DNA of 60,000 bases. Source: Purshia tridentata (Eukaryota; Streptophyta; Magnoliopsida; Rosales; Rosaceae). The notes below the pieces were generated by a model that was not told the DNA's origin, did no database searches, and saw only the letters and a list, made by a program, of their open reading frames with translations. Made by a program: the position numbers and the translations under genes. This document shows positions 13,401 through 28,492 of this stretch, piece by piece; position 1 is the stretch's first letter; each line of letters opens with the position of its first letter. The stretch is from positions 1 through 60,000 of the forward strand of contig QANT01007006.1 in the NCBI GenBank assembly GCA_003254885.1. The letters run 5' to 3'.

Positions 13401-13968
13401 TGGAAGCAGTATGTTTGATGCATATTTAAAAGACCACAAAAAGTTGCAAGATATGTCTTTACTGACCTTCTGCAGTCTAGTTTTGTTTTTTGTGCATCAC
13501 TAGAATTCTGATGTTTTTGTCTTCCCTGTATCATATGTTCTTGAGAAACAAGAATTGAGGGTTTTGGTATTGAACTTGTAATTTCGTAGCTTTTGAATTT
13601 GGGACCTGGGGTTTGGAAATCTTTCTCTGATATTTTGATCTTATTCTGCAGATCCTTTCTGTAGGGACTCTGGCAATAAAGCAGGTCAACACATAGCTCA
13701 GTAGGTGGACTCTGTGGTCTGAGAATTTCTCTTGTGCTTTTGGATTTCTTTCTCTCCTTGTAAAACCCATCTATAAGGCTAGATTCTTAGAGGGTTCTAA
13801 AATACTATGTTTTGAGTGGTAAAATACAGAAGGGCTAATGGGATTGTCCAGTTTTCGAAGGTGGATTTGGACATAAATTGGTATTTGGTGTTCTTATAGA
13901 ATTCGAAGCTATAATTGTAAGTACATAAGATACTTAGTGAAGCCTTAGGGAGTAGTTAATTATAAGGG
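10435..13968. other. 3.5 kb intergenic region between divergent genes
   Basis: The left gene is on minus and the right gene on plus, so both promoters lie here. Small frames at 10887-11213, 11652-11834 and 13531-13770 show no family match and differ from the flanking genes in composition. A GC-richer patch (about 10975-11180) and a terminus-like motif CAGCCGGCCCTA near 12279 suggest old transposon pieces, but I could not find matching ends. The last few hundred bases before 13969 are probably leader and possibly a leader intron of the racemase-family gene. Confidence 0.5.
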
Positions 13969-15296
13969 ATGGTTGATGCAGGCATGACAATGTCCTTCAA
14001 CACACAAAATCGTCCACCTGCAATTCTAGGATTTCTAAGCAAAAATAAGACCCAGTACAGGACCAAATCAAGCCCATCTGTAGCTGTACAAGTATTTTCA
14101 GTGCTACAAACAAATGAAAGTGGAAACTTACCCGAATCTAAGAAACTTCTGAGCTCAGGCACGGCTGTAACAGGATGTCAAACCCCAAATTACGTACTCA
14201 GCCAACCAAACACTGTTGGTATCATTGGAGGGGTATCTGTTTATTCCAGTCTACTTTTCTTGGAGAAGCTTGTCTGGTGGAGTTTAAAGGATGGAGGAGA
14301 ATGCCCACCTTTTGTTGTCTGCAGTGATCCAGCATTATATAAAGAGCTTCCAATTCGCAGTTTGTTTCATTCATTCAAAAGAAAAGCTGCTCAAATCCAA
14401 TCAAACAATTGGCCCATCATTGAGAACTTGTGCCGTAAGAGGGCATTCCTTGAGCACTCTGGAGCTCGCTGCATAGTCATGCCATGCCATCTGTCTCATG
14501 CGTGGCACGACCGGATTTTTGAGGACTGTTCCCTGCGTTTCCTTCATGTTGGTGAGTGTGTTGCTAGGGAGCTCAGGGAAGCAAAGTTGAAGCCACTGGA
14601 AACTGGGAGTGATGTGCGGATAGGGGTTCTTGCTGCAGATGAAACTTTAATGGCTGGTTTTTACCAGGAGAAGCTGCAAAGTCAGGTTTGCAAATACAAA
14701 AAATTCATGCTCTTTTTCCAAGCTCAATATTAGTGATAGTTTCTAACTTGCTTATATAAACTAAGATCATTTGCATGTTGGCTTGTCAATACACTAAGTG
14801 ATACTAATTAGCAGATAATTTTCTTTCTTCAGAAACTTTCTCTATGTTCGAAGGATAAAACCTCTGAGCTGATATAATTGATATGTGAAATAAAAGAAGG
14901 GTTGTCATAAAACCTTTAAAGCATGCATTTGGTAGAATCAATGTGAGTCACTAGCAAAATCATTTTTTGGGTTTTTTTTTTTTTTGTTATATTTTTTTCA
15001 ATGGCAATGCACAGGGATTTGAGGTTGTGGTACCAGACAAAGCAACCATGGAACATGTTGTAATTCCTGCAATTGAAGCATTACACAGAAGGGACATGGA
15101 AGGGGCACGGAATCTGTTAAGAATTGCAGTTCAGGCTCTGTTGGTGAGGGCTGTGAACACCGTCATCCTTGCTTCTGATGAATTGCAGGGCGTTCTGCCT
15201 CATGATGATCCTCTTCTTAAGAAATGTATTGACCCCATGGATGCTTTGGCAAGGTCAACCATAAAATGGGCAAAGGCTACAGGAAATGGTGGATAA
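13969..15296 (+). CDS. Aspartate/glutamate racemase-family protein
   Basis: Two exons, 13969-14685 and 15015-15296, join in phase 0 to give 332 residues. The first ~80 residues are Ser/Thr/Asn-rich without a fold signature and may be a plastid or mitochondrial targeting region. The core begins at TVGIIGGVSVYSS (residues 82-94). The first conserved cysteine region is IVMPCHLSHAW with C173, matching the CNT/CHT segment of Asp/Glu racemases. The segment RIGVLAADETLMAGFYQ follows. Exon 2 has VNTVILASDELQGVLP, which aligns with the VILGCTEI segment of bacterial enzymes, but S293 replaces the second catalytic cysteine. The family match is to plant proteins like At1g15410. Racemase activity is therefore uncertain. 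ATG 13969 was chosen as the first in-frame Met, and Met6 or Met8 are alternatives. It converges with the NUDT19-like gene. Confidence 0.87.
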
Positions 15297-16299
15297 ATTA
15301 CATGTACAAAATCTTGCTGTCATTGCTGGAGACTTTGTGCCATTTTCTTTTTCTGGTTCAGTCAGTGAAGGGATAGTAGCAGAAAGACTAGCTTGAGACT
15401 TGAGCCAGATTGAGAAGGACAAAAGACTTGGAGTTACGCACCTGAAGAAGTTGATCAAGCCAAAAAAAATAAACACGACTAGTAAGTCACATGAATTCTT
15501 GTTAATAAACTCTGATTATGTTATGCTCTACCCATCTCAGCTTGCATGCTTATGTCAATGAAATTCACGGTAGAAAATCAACTTTTGCCACAAGGAGCAC
15601 TCGGGGTGGTTTATTCCTACATTTGCCACGCGGCCACGGCTGTTCCAATCAAGTATAATTAAACACGAAATGATGGAAACCATTAAAAAGAACCCCCTCT
15701 GTTTTGGACTTGAAAAGGGTCTAGTATCTCACCATTTTTGTATCCAAAGGCCAAAGCTCTTATTAATCTGCGAGACAGCTACTAAGGGTTTTTGGTCATT
15801 TTCGTATGTAATAACGCAAAAAACCAGTGAAACAACCACATGACATCGGCCACCATAATACTAAAATAAATTAACAATCACACAAACAATATATTTTTTC
15901 ATGGAGAAGATGCCAGACCCTCTTTCCAAAAGTTTTGGTTTTTTTGACCAAATTTTTTCCAATTAAATAGAACATTGGCTAAAGTTATTATTTTAGAAGA
16001 AAATGAAATATTAGCGGGGAGCAGCACACGCACAACTACACAAAAGATGGTTCAAAGCACAAGAGAACAAAATTAGGCATTTGTAGTAAATTGCTCTCAA
16101 TTGATCAACAATTGGAATGTATATATATACATACAGTACACACATGAATTACATGTGGAAAAAGCAAAATGCGGCCAATCAAAAGCTAAACAATAAACTA
16201 TTACAAGGATGAATCGATAGGAATCCTTTTAACCTGAGCTTCTTTGATAATCAGAAGACGCTTAGTCCAGGCATTAGGATTATGGATGAATTTCCGCTA
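15297..16299. other. Intergenic region between convergent genes
   Basis: The racemase-family gene (plus) and the NUDT19-like gene (minus) face each other, so both 3' untranslated regions lie here. The frame at 15255-15476 (minus) has no family match. A short TA run sits at about 16118-16128. I see no further gene. Confidence 0.6.
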
Positions 16300-18410
<2,111 letters not shown>

Positions 18411-19390
18411 GTTTTCCCATTGGATGGTTTTTGAGGAGAGAGAGAATGAGAGACGGAAAGACAACGATCAAGGTACCTGGCGAGTAATGAGCCTTTAGTA
18501 ACGACACCTGTTCTGATAGAGACCCAAACACAATTAGCGGAGAGGACCAAATAATTTGGACGCTAGTCTTCAAATTTGGACCCCGGTTTTGGGCTTCAGG
18601 CCCAAATGTATTTATATTTCCAGCCGTAGACTGCCTTTGGTTCAGTCGAGTGTATCATGAGAAAATATAGTAATGGCCCAGGGGGTTTTTTTTTTTGGGC
18701 TATTGCTCTAACTATTTTAACTACCCTAATATATTTTGACTTAATTTTTTGTGTTTTATCTTTTTTTGTAAAAAATTATAGACTTATCCGATAATATGAT
18801 ACCAAAATATACAAAAGAAATCAATAATTGACAACTAATTTGTACGTGCTTCTTAACAGTAACACTTATAATAAAACCGACACTAAATAAAATCATTTTC
18901 AAATAACAGTGTTAAACAAATCCTCAATCAACTCTCATTTGTTATAAGATTTCAAAAATGGTTTGGTTGACACTCTCTTTTTGTTTTTTGTACGCTCTGG
19001 TTAAGACTTTCTTCTTATGCACAACTTTGTCGAAAATATATTCAAATATAAGCTTTGGAATTTCGTTTTCCTAAAATTTTCCCTTGGTCATCCCACACGA
19101 TTTGCTACATTTACCATCAAGAACTCTCTTATTTGCAGTTTTTAAAACAATAGCTAGTTTTGAAACATTACTATAACACGATCTAATAAGAAGACAATCT
19201 AATAAGGAGGGAAAGAACCAAAACTATAACAATAAGAAACAGTAACCTATTGACCTGATCAACAACCAACGATTGCCAAACACTGGAACCAAATCATCCT
19301 GGACAACAAACTTTTGAAACTTGGCAGCAGCACTCAGATTCTCTGAACCAACTAGAAAATGGCTCCAAAATAAGAGCTTGAACTCAAATA
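18411..19390. other. NUDT19-like promoter side and 3' flank of the second CCCH gene
   Basis: Both neighbours are on minus. The first ~150 bases hold CT-rich leader sequence of the NUDT19-like gene. The rest is AT-rich, with no frame of interest and no clear transposon ends. Confidence 0.55.
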
Positions 19391-21151
19391 TTAGCTCTCC
19401 ACTTTGCTGGGCAGGTTGTGCTGGTGCACCAGCGGCACATCATCAAGCCAATCAGCATATATGCGATTTGTCTTATTGGGCCCTTTCCACTTTAGTGCGC
19501 ACTTCTTTCCCTGCCCTTCTTCATTTAAAGCAGGCAGTGTTGCCATTGCAGCTGTAGATGAATCATTAGCAGCAACAACCAGGGGTTTTGTTGAAATGGG
19601 AGCACTGGTCTGAACTTCTGCTTCGACGCGCCCACCAGGCACTTGTAACTCTGAAATTAAGATCCAATATTGGAAAACCGATATTAGCAACCCCAGTGTA
19701 AGGTTTTCACTTTTTATTTTCTTCCCCTTCCCCCCTTAGCATACTACATGTTACTGACACTGCCAAAGCAACTTAAACAAAGTATACATCTTAAGTATTG
19801 TTTACATCTTAAGTATACACTAAGTGCAGAGATCTATTTTTCTTTTTACTGATGGAGTTACTTCACAAGCATGACCAAAATACTTTGCTTCAAAACGAAA
19901 AGAAATAACATGAGACAGATAAAGTAAACTGTTCCACTGCATTCATGAGAATTTGAAAAAACGATTGTGTAAGAACAGAAATTTTGATCTATGAATAAAA
20001 ACATTGCGGGTTAGTTATGTGTCGCTCAAAACAACATCTAGATGATTCAAGTAAAAGCATTATCAGTCCTCTAATGTATAATTAACAATAAAATGAGAGA
20101 ATTCATATTGGAGAAGCAAACACTGAATCAGGTCTAGAAAAATGAGATTCTCTCAGTTTCAAAATCTTTGCAGTTCAATTCCAAACAGTGCAACCATGAC
20201 TAGAGATCAGTTCCACAAATGGTTTTCAGCATAAATTCAGAATCTAAAGTAGTTTCAGTGTTCATATAAAATAAACTTGGAGTATCGGATCAGAGTTAAA
20301 ATTAATCATAACTAAGCAGAGCACCAAAAAAGACATAGTAACAATGCAACTTAAGATACCATGCAGGAGCACTAAGAAGTACCTGTTTGGCCATGAGCAA
20401 AGTGACATTTCTCGCCAAATGGGCATTTACCTGTTGTCTCCCACTTATTACATAACTTGGTCTTCCAATACACTGGCTTAATATTTACTCGGAAAGCATC
20501 CAAACCCATGTTTGCAAGCCTATTATCCGCAGAATTATTAGAGCCACTCCCATGTACCACTGGTGGTCCTGTAGTCCCAATGCTTATTGCTGTGTTCTCC
20601 CTAAATCTACCTGAATCATCCCTAAACTTTGCCGGATCTTCATGAAGAAAGTTACACCTATCTCCGTAAGGACATTCCTCCCCATTATAAAACTTCTTGC
20701 ATAGCTTCATCCTGTGGATTATTTTCTGATCATCATCCCAATTACCAGATAATGGCCGATCTTCATCACGTACAGAAACAAGTTCTTGCCAATTGGGAGG
20801 GGGTTGGCGGATATCTTCAATGCCATGTGCATAGTTGCAATTCTCACCATTCCTACACATACCAACTTTAAAATTTGCACACAAACGGGTCTTAAAGAAA
20901 ATTTTGCTTGCTCCCTTGTTAACCGGGGCATTTGGTGGGTGCATCCTAGAGTTAATGGGAGGGTATGGCATCGGGTTTGATTGGCTTTCTTCAGAATTTC
21001 TGGCTCTTTTAAAGGGAGGAGGTTGCTGCTCAAACTGACAATGTTGGTCTTCATTGTTCATAGGGAATGGAGGCCAGCAATTAACGGCATCACTGCCCCC
21101 AACATAAGGTGTTTGTGGTGGCATAAAAGGTGTGTTATCAGGAAAATTCAT
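19391..21151 (-). CDS. CCCH zinc-finger protein, C3H39/C3H12-like
   Basis: Two exons, 21151-20383 and 19650-19391, split inside a codon (phase 1) and give 342 residues. The N-terminal 80 residues are Pro/Gln/Asn-rich. Three fingers follow: C91-C99-C105-H109 (x7-x5-x3), C151-C160-C166-H170 and C234-C243-C249-H253 (both x8-x5-x3). Each is preceded by the basic lead-in (KTRLC, RMKLC, KTKLC) typical of RNA-binding CCCH fingers. The C-terminal exon has a conserved [18 protein letters not shown] block. The layout matches plant C3H39 (At3g19360) and C3H12 (At1g32360). A telo-box-like AAACCCTAA at 21848-21856 and further CCCTAAA copies lie in the upstream region, which probably holds a leader intron. 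RNA binding is inferred from the fingers; the target is unknown. Confidence 0.88.
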
Positions 21152-24100
21152 ATCTCAGAAACTACTTCAAAATTGCCTCTGTGCTCAATCAAATAAAGAT
21201 AACTTGGGCTTGAAAACACCGAACTTGATAATGTCTCCAAAAAAACTTTATACAGAGTTTAAATGTCTCAGGAAATCCTATTGTAAAGATTAATGTATGA
21301 TAGCAATCAGGAATCAAAGAACTGTACCATATGATGATCAGAACAACAAGCAGGGTCCTTAGTCAACAATCAAGAACACCCAGATCATTGTGCAAAGGCC
21401 AAAACTTTCTTCAAGGAAGCCAACAAACCCAAATTGATTTTGATGAGAGGAGTGATCAAAGTTAGAGACTTGTCCAAAGAAAAACCCAGATTGGTATTTG
21501 GGGTAAAAGTTAGGCTTAACTGAATAACTTCAACCCGGATTGGATTTGGAGCATTGAGAATAATCAACAAAAGAGAATTATGGGTTTAAAAGCCTCTTCT
21601 TGAACAAAATAAAAATCCCAAATTGAAGCTGGAATGTTAGGGGAGTGACAGAGTTCATAAAACTCTTTCAGGTATTCATATCAAAAAAATGGCGAAAGCC
21701 CAATATGAAAGTAATAGTATATGCAAATTGAGTCAAAAACCCTAGCCGCCAAGCAGCACAAAACCTAAACCTTTTCTAATTGAGAAGCAAAATCGGTGAG
21801 CCCTGAGTTTTGAGTCCCACCCACGTCCACTAGCAAATAGTTGTGGGAAACCCTAAAAGCCCTAAACCCCCCAAAACCCTGTGATTTCGGGGTGAAAATT
21901 GATTGGAGATTTGACTTGGCTAATTGGTAATTACGGCTCCGTAATTTTAATTTAACCTATTTTCAAATGCGTGAGCAACCGATTACGTCATCTGCGGGGA
22001 CGGCTATTTGTGTGGGCCAGCTATCTGTTGCTTTGCACGTGTGTCTTCCTAGGTTTCTGTCTTTTGTTTCTTTTTGTTTCAATTTTTGTTCGTTTTTACT
22101 TTTTTTCTTTTATTTTAATAATTAGGTGCTGATCAGTGATACTTAACAAAAAGTCAAAACAAAATCTGTCATCTCGATCTTCTTTTCCCTCAAACACGAC
22201 ATATATGTTTTCATAGTTTCGACTTATTTCCAAAATAAAAAATGTTGAAAGATGCTTTGCAAACCTAATCAAATATTTGATATAAATTTGATAAAACTAA
22301 AACCAACACATAAATTGAGATATTCTTAGTTGTAAACATTACAAAAACACTATCGGTGATATGGTTTAATGGTTATGAATGATAAATTTGCATAATAATA
22401 ATTGATAATGATTCTCAAAGTAATAACACTACTAATTAAACACCTTTATAAAGTAATAACCTTGTGAAAGTGTTTAATATATTTTCCAACTCTGTTGTAC
22501 AATTTCTCTCACAGTGAGAGTAAAATTTCTTCAGTAGCCGAAATCTTAAGCCATGGTGAGCGACATTTGGCAATAGAATGCTCAAATTGAATAATATGAA
22601 TTATTAAAATAAGCAAAATATGCCTTAATTAATTGTCCTATGTTTGTTGACTGATTGACTGAAATAGAAGAAGACATTAGTACAATAGGACCCAAACAAA
22701 ATTAAAACACCAGAACAAGATAGACATTGAAAACGAATGGTCGAAGGGGGCAAGATCTTTATGAAAATGACCTCTAAATTAAGAAATCATTATATACATG
22801 AATGGTGGCCCATGCATGAACCACGATGATCAATATTGAACTTCCAAAAGGCATGATTTATTTGCAGCAAAAGCATGAAGATTGCAACATTGTCTTTCCA
22901 CAACCATTGATATTTGTCTTGCTAGATCGACCAACATAGATTATTTGATGATTGGCGCTTCCAATTAAATCAAATGTTCTGAGTCCTGCATCTGAACACA
23001 TGCATGAATCACAGCACTACAGTAGTCCTGATTCAGACCGTGCATGGAATGGATGTGTCGTTTTATGGCCAATCTAAAGCTAATATTACTACCCGCGATG
23101 GGAATGAATTCAACAAATCATATATATATTCAGGCCATAAATTATATATTCTTATCTTCAATTGGATGCATGAGACAAAGATGGTGATATTTGTATTTAT
23201 GCAGAATTCTGATCACCAAGTTGGTTTTAAGTACCAAAATTTTTAGAATAATGAAGGATATTGACAACAACAAACAATGTATAGCAGTATGAAGAAGACA
23301 TGTGTAATTGGACTTGTATATATGCCTAAACAAACTCGTACACTGATAAGTACACTGCTGAGAGATCAAAGTTGGTGTTTGAATTATGAATTTCTGACAA
23401 TAATGCCAGTGTTATAATTAGAGGCATATATATATTTGTTTAGAAATTTAATTAACTTGTAGGTGCAATGTGAACTTATTATATATATATGTGGACTGTG
23501 TAGAGGAGATGCATAGAGGAAACCAGAGATAATGAATTCAGAATCTTGGACAGTTTAACTTGAAATGATCTTGAGTTTGGTACCTTTTGAATTCTTTGAC
23601 TGAGAATGAGATACCCCAAAAGAGGAAGATACAAAAAGTTAAACTATAAAGTTCTTCCAGTATATATTTTATGCAACTGGTCTTGTAGTCTGGACCCTAT
23701 GTAATGTGATGGGGGAACTAATTCACCAGAACTTGGGCCCTTTCATTCATGCTTAACATTTGTAAAGCATACAAACATAAAGGGTAGCTTGGAGTAAACC
23801 CAGAATCTTTTCTAAAAGCTAATGAAGTAATGGAGCACATATATATAGAGAAAGCAAAACCATATTGACAATGATATACAGCTGCATGCTTACTGATCAA
23901 TGAATTGGAACCTGTAATTTAGCCTTTAGAATTGGAAGTTGGAAACTTTTATCCATATTGCGCATATGATGTATTGTTGAGGTTCAAATTTGTGTTCTTT
24001 GCCATCAAATGAAATGCAAAAGCTTATACGAAGGGGAAAAGTTGAATTTGACTCACTTTGAGTACACTCTTCCATATTGCATCTATGCTTTATTGAATGT

Positions 24101-24752
24101 ATCAGAGCATCTGGTTCTTATCTGCATAATTATTTGTTTCTTGGATATTTGATGCTTAAAGGGATCATAAATTATTGCACTGAGAGAAGGCCCTGTCTTT
24201 TAAAGTGAACGGCTCACAGATTCCTTGAATCTAATATCTGGTTTTTTCTGCTAGGTATTCTCTATATGGGTTGAATCCAAAGCTCTAATTAATGGTCCAT
24301 GCATGATTAAGATTTCAATTTCTCTGTTATTCTTATAAGTAACCACTGGCAAGGTTGGACCACCTAAGTAGTATTGAAATATCAATTATGTATGTTCCCC
24401 CCCACCCCCCACACACACAACCCCATAGAGAGAGAAAGAGAGATAATAGATACTTAAATTACTACTTTAACTCCATTAAGATAAAACTAGAGACAAATTA
24501 AAGAAGAGATTTCTTAGGCTTCATGGAAGAGCACCTTGCAACATAAAACCAGAAACCCTCCCTAGCTAATAATACAGTTGCATGGCTAATGGCTATGCTT
24601 GTGAAAATGTGCCTTCAACCATGAGCTCTAAGCTTATTTATCTCTAAAAAGGAAAGTGGGGGAAAAAATAGATAGCATTTGAGGAGGTATCAGATGCCAA
24701 AAGATCAGATTTCAGACAGTGCATAAGAGTCTTCTACATTCCATTTTGATCC
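21152..24752. other. 3.6 kb intergenic region
   Basis: The proximal part (21152-21900) should be leader, a possible leader intron and promoter of the CCCH gene, with telo-box-like CCCTAAA motifs. A G-box core CACGTG sits at about 22036-22041. Frames at 21385-21570, 23004-23246, 23142-23369 and 23718-23900 lack family features. Short C-rich and CA-rich simple repeats lie near 24396-24420. I see no RNA gene or transposon with readable ends. Confidence 0.5.
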
Positions 24753-25591
24753 TTAAACAGCACCATCTGAAAATATGTATTACAGACCTGCACCCAAGTA
24801 ACATTTGCAATTCATCGCCATGGGTTGAGCCACTTAAATGTTTGATTGTGTACAAAAACAGAAAATATGGTAATTTTGAAGACTATATTACTCACCATCT
24901 TCCCTTGGACTTCTGCATTTGAGGCATTCATTCCTGCTAGCATAATTGTGCCATCCACATCCATCTCTGTCACCATTAATCAGAATGCCCTCAGATTATT
25001 AGTAAACTGAAGAAATGACACTAGTCTCTAGCACAACACATGTTCTTAGTTAAATGTGAATTTCATTTAAACAAGGAAATTAACAATGCAGTCTAATTAG
25101 GCATCATTTGCTAAAGAACAAAAGGACTTGATATATGAAGCCCTGGGGGGTTAGCTCAAGTGGTGAGGAAGATGAGAAAATGGGTTAGAATTAGAATCTG
25201 TCAAGGGTTTGATAATAACCAATGCAACAAAAAAAGAAGAAGCTTAATGTACGTGAAGTTACCTATTGCAAATCCAGTCACCAGGTTTCCAGCCAGGTGG
25301 AGCACTGCCATCGGAAACATAACCTCCAGCAGAGCCCATGACGCCATAGTAGCCACCACTATAGTCATTCTTCATTGAACTACACCGGAAGCAATGGGGT
25401 CGGCTGGCATAGTTGTGAGCTCCACAGTTGCAATACCAGTCCCCTGCCAACACCTCTGTCCTATTGCATCCATATGTTGATGGATCTGGACCACCAGACT
25501 TGGGGTACCCACATTTTTGGCATGCATCACGCTTTTTAAAATTCGCGTGCTGGCATGCTCCACACAACCAGTCTCCTCCTCCCCAGCTCAT
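24753..25591 (-). CDS. RanBP2-type zinc-finger protein
   Basis: Three exons, 25591-25263, 24966-24896 and a 14-nt last exon 24766-24753, give 137 residues ending in DGAV. Three RanBP2-type fingers are visible: GDWLCGACQHANFKKRDAC with its following CQKC (C-x2-C-x10-C-x2-C); GDWYCNCGAHNYASR with C-x1-C spacing; and GDWICNRDGCGWHNYASR, which spans the exon 1/2 junction. The linkers are Gly/Ser/Tyr-rich. The pattern matches small plant proteins of the At2g17975/At3g15680 group, which probably bind single-stranded RNA. A leader intron is likely, with a donor near 25761. A clear TATA box lies at 25910-25917 on this strand. The micro-exon rests on splice sites, frame and a plausible C-terminus, so it is less certain than exons 1 and 2. 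Confidence 0.87.
25145..25246 (+). mobile_element. tRNA-derived SINE fragment in an intron
   Basis: The sequence starts GGGGGGTTAGCTCAAGTGGT, which contains a polymerase III A-box (TAGCTCAAGTGG). About 50 bases later GGGTTTGATAAT resembles a degraded B-box. It ends in an A-rich tail with AAAAAAAG. This is the layout of plant tRNA-derived SINEs. It lies in the first coding intron of the RanBP2-type gene, opposite in strand. I could not recognise flanking duplications with confidence, and it looks short or truncated. Confidence 0.6.
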
Positions 25592-25909
25592 TCTCTGATC
25601 TTCCTCTGTTCATACATATTCAACATGCACATATTCCAGTTAGCATACTAGAAAATTAACAACATTTTAAACATATATTTCAGTAATTTTGTTTCTGTTC
25701 TACTGTCTGAATTGCAGAACAGTACACAAAGCAGAATGAAGAAGCTAGAGAGCTAGCTCACCTGAAGATAAGTAAGGGCTCTGATGAAGAAGAAAAGATG
25801 GCAAAACGCTAATAGCTAGGTAGCTCTGCTTGGGGTTGTGGTTGTTGTAGAAGAGAGGAGTAGCTTGGGCAATATTGAGTTGGTGATCTTGTTGTTTGGG
25901 TAGGAGAGG

Positions 25910-25917
25910 TTTATATA
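25910..25917 (-). promoter_or_regulatory. TATA box of the RanBP2-type zinc-finger gene
   Basis: On the minus strand it reads TATATAAA, about 320 nt upstream of the ATG. A leader exon followed by a GTGAGC donor at 25761 fits transcription starting near 25880. Confidence 0.65.
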
Positions 25918-28457
25918 GTAGTAGTGTTGAGGACTTTCTGCAGATATGTGGGGCCCATGGATGTTCCTTTTTTATTCTCTGCTGGCTTTCTTCAGATGGG
26001 TTGTGTTTTACTTAATATGCAAATGGGATTCCTTAAGATTGTTTCTACTTTCTATGATTCTATCCATTATGTAAAGATTGCTTCTTTCATATTTTTGCTC
26101 TATAGGGAGTTAGAATGGCAAGGTGTGTGTGACAAGTGGGTTTCAAAAGGTAGGAAGAATTGTAGAAGCTAGTTGAGTTGAGTTGAGCTGAGTCATGAGT
26201 GCATGCGCAGCACATACAAATTTCCAATCAAATTCTTAATTCTACCCCTGTTGGCCCTACCCCTCTGCCCCTTCTTTACATTATTCTCCTGCATTATTGC
26301 ACAAAATACACTTGAAACTATTATTCTTCATGCCCTCCGTATATCCATGACTTCTAGCTATGTAGGTGTTATGAGGGGAAGCTGCTACTTGAAACTTCAA
26401 AGTTGAATGAGGCCCATGGAATATATTTTTCCCACTAAGATAACACATTAGTTATAATCACATCATGTGACAGTTAATATACGTGTAAATGATTATTACA
26501 TTAAATGTAATATTCTCTTTTTAGACGGTCTCAAGTTAATTTATCACATAACAAAGAGAATATTTAATGTATTATCAGTGTGATTAGTCCAAATGATAAA
26601 GAAATATGAAAATAAAAAATAAATTAAAATTATGATAGATTAAGTAGTGAATAATATAATACACTCCAACCCTAAAATATTATTCCTGTGATGGTTTGTG
26701 TTCCATATTGGTTATCACGTGGAGAGGTAACATGGATGTGTACATGCACACATACGTCACACAGCAAGATGACTTGTTCTGATCCGATGTGGCATGCAGA
26801 TACACCTTCCCTAAGTAGGTTCATGCAGATGGAGATGTGCGTGCGTGGGTCATGTTAATTTAAAGGTGGCTAGGGCCAAATATATACTATACAACTCTTT
26901 TCTACTACTAATATATTTTTCACTTGGAATCAATTCTTTTAAATGCACGTCCATTACCAAATTCTTCCTACCCTGTCTCCATTCCTTTTTGCCTTTTTAA
27001 TTGGCAATAATTGAATTGAAATGCCATTCGAAGATTCATATCCGATCCACATTGCTAATTAGCTAGCTATACCTTTAACTATTCATGTGCATATATAGTA
27101 AAAGGCTAGTTATTCATTAGTTCCAATTCTGTTTATATATTTATATGGGTCAAGAATTGTGTGAAACTCATTCATATAAGAAAAAGCTGCATGCTTGAAT
27201 TAAAAAGGAATTAATTAACAAAGAATAATGTTCTTTATGCGTATGTATCTATCCATGGGTGTAATGTGTTAAAAATTTATCTGACTTAGGGTGCTCTATC
27301 AAATGGTGGTCGGCTAAGTACGTGTTTAATTAGGATCAGTCAATTAATCTTGTTGAATTAAGGTACGTACCAAATATTAGCCTTCACTTCAGTGATAAAG
27401 CAAGGTATGCTTTAGCTTTCAGTAAAATTAGGAATAAGGTTCGCGGCGGACCGACGCTGGTTATGCAGAATGAGCTGGAGATAAACATGGTATCACAAAA
27501 GTGGTACATTGAAGTTAAAAAGGCTTTATTGGGGACTATTGCTCGCTCACCTCCAACATCATACAACATAAATCTCAATGCTAAATTTGATACCCTCTTT
27601 TATAAGCATCTTTTCATTATATTAATTTTCACCCTTTTTTTCATTTCTAGTTTAAAAAAATCATTAACAAAATTTAAGATATATATATATATATATGTTC
27701 TTTTGTGGCCAATATCTCATCTCTATATATATATATTAATAATCAATAATTTAGTATTAAATCTGTGCGTATTATCAAGTATTTTAGTCACGTTGCTTCT
27801 TTCATGAACTCTAGCCTATCAATGGATCGGTCATGATCGAATATATAGAAAAGAAAAAGAGAAACGTCGATGAAGGATAGAAATTCTTGTTTTTTGTTTA
27901 TTATTTAATTTTTTTCAAGTTCAAGCATGAGATCGAAGAACTAGTTATTATTAATGCACTTTAAATCCACTTTTAAACACCTTAATATATACACAGTTAA
28001 TAATTAATTAATTTGGGATCATATTCTCAAAAGCAGGCATAGGGTGAAGCGCAAAGGTCAATTTTGGGTCAATTTGCAAGACCCATCAATTCAAAAACCT
28101 CATCCACAACAAGAATATAATTGCTCAAGTAAATTAATGATTCATGCATGCATGCATATATATAGATATATATTACCCTCTGACCAAGACAGCAAGTGAG
28201 CAATATGACATGCATGATGCATGTCCACATTTGCTGACATGTCAAGTCCATGCAAGCAGAGGTGGCAAAAAAGATGCTTGCGTGTTGACCTAGGATTTGA
28301 TAAGGAGGAATCCTAATCACCACATTTTTTTCACCAGACATGATGAATATTCCGCGTGAATTAAAAAAAACCTCAGACAGTGGCCCTTCAATCTTTATTC
28401 TCCATATCAGTATATCATATTATTATGTGACTATTTTTAAAAGGGAAGGAGGATGAG

Positions 28458-28492
<35 letters not shown>

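Noticed and set aside
13690..13720. TAGCTCAGTAGGTGG, similar to a tRNA A-box.
   Set aside because: There is no B-box at the right distance and no cloverleaf, so neither a tRNA nor a convincing SINE.
27480..27510. TGGTATCA-like motif resembling a retrotransposon primer-binding site.
   Set aside because: The match stops after TGGTATCA, and there is no LTR or coding region beside it.
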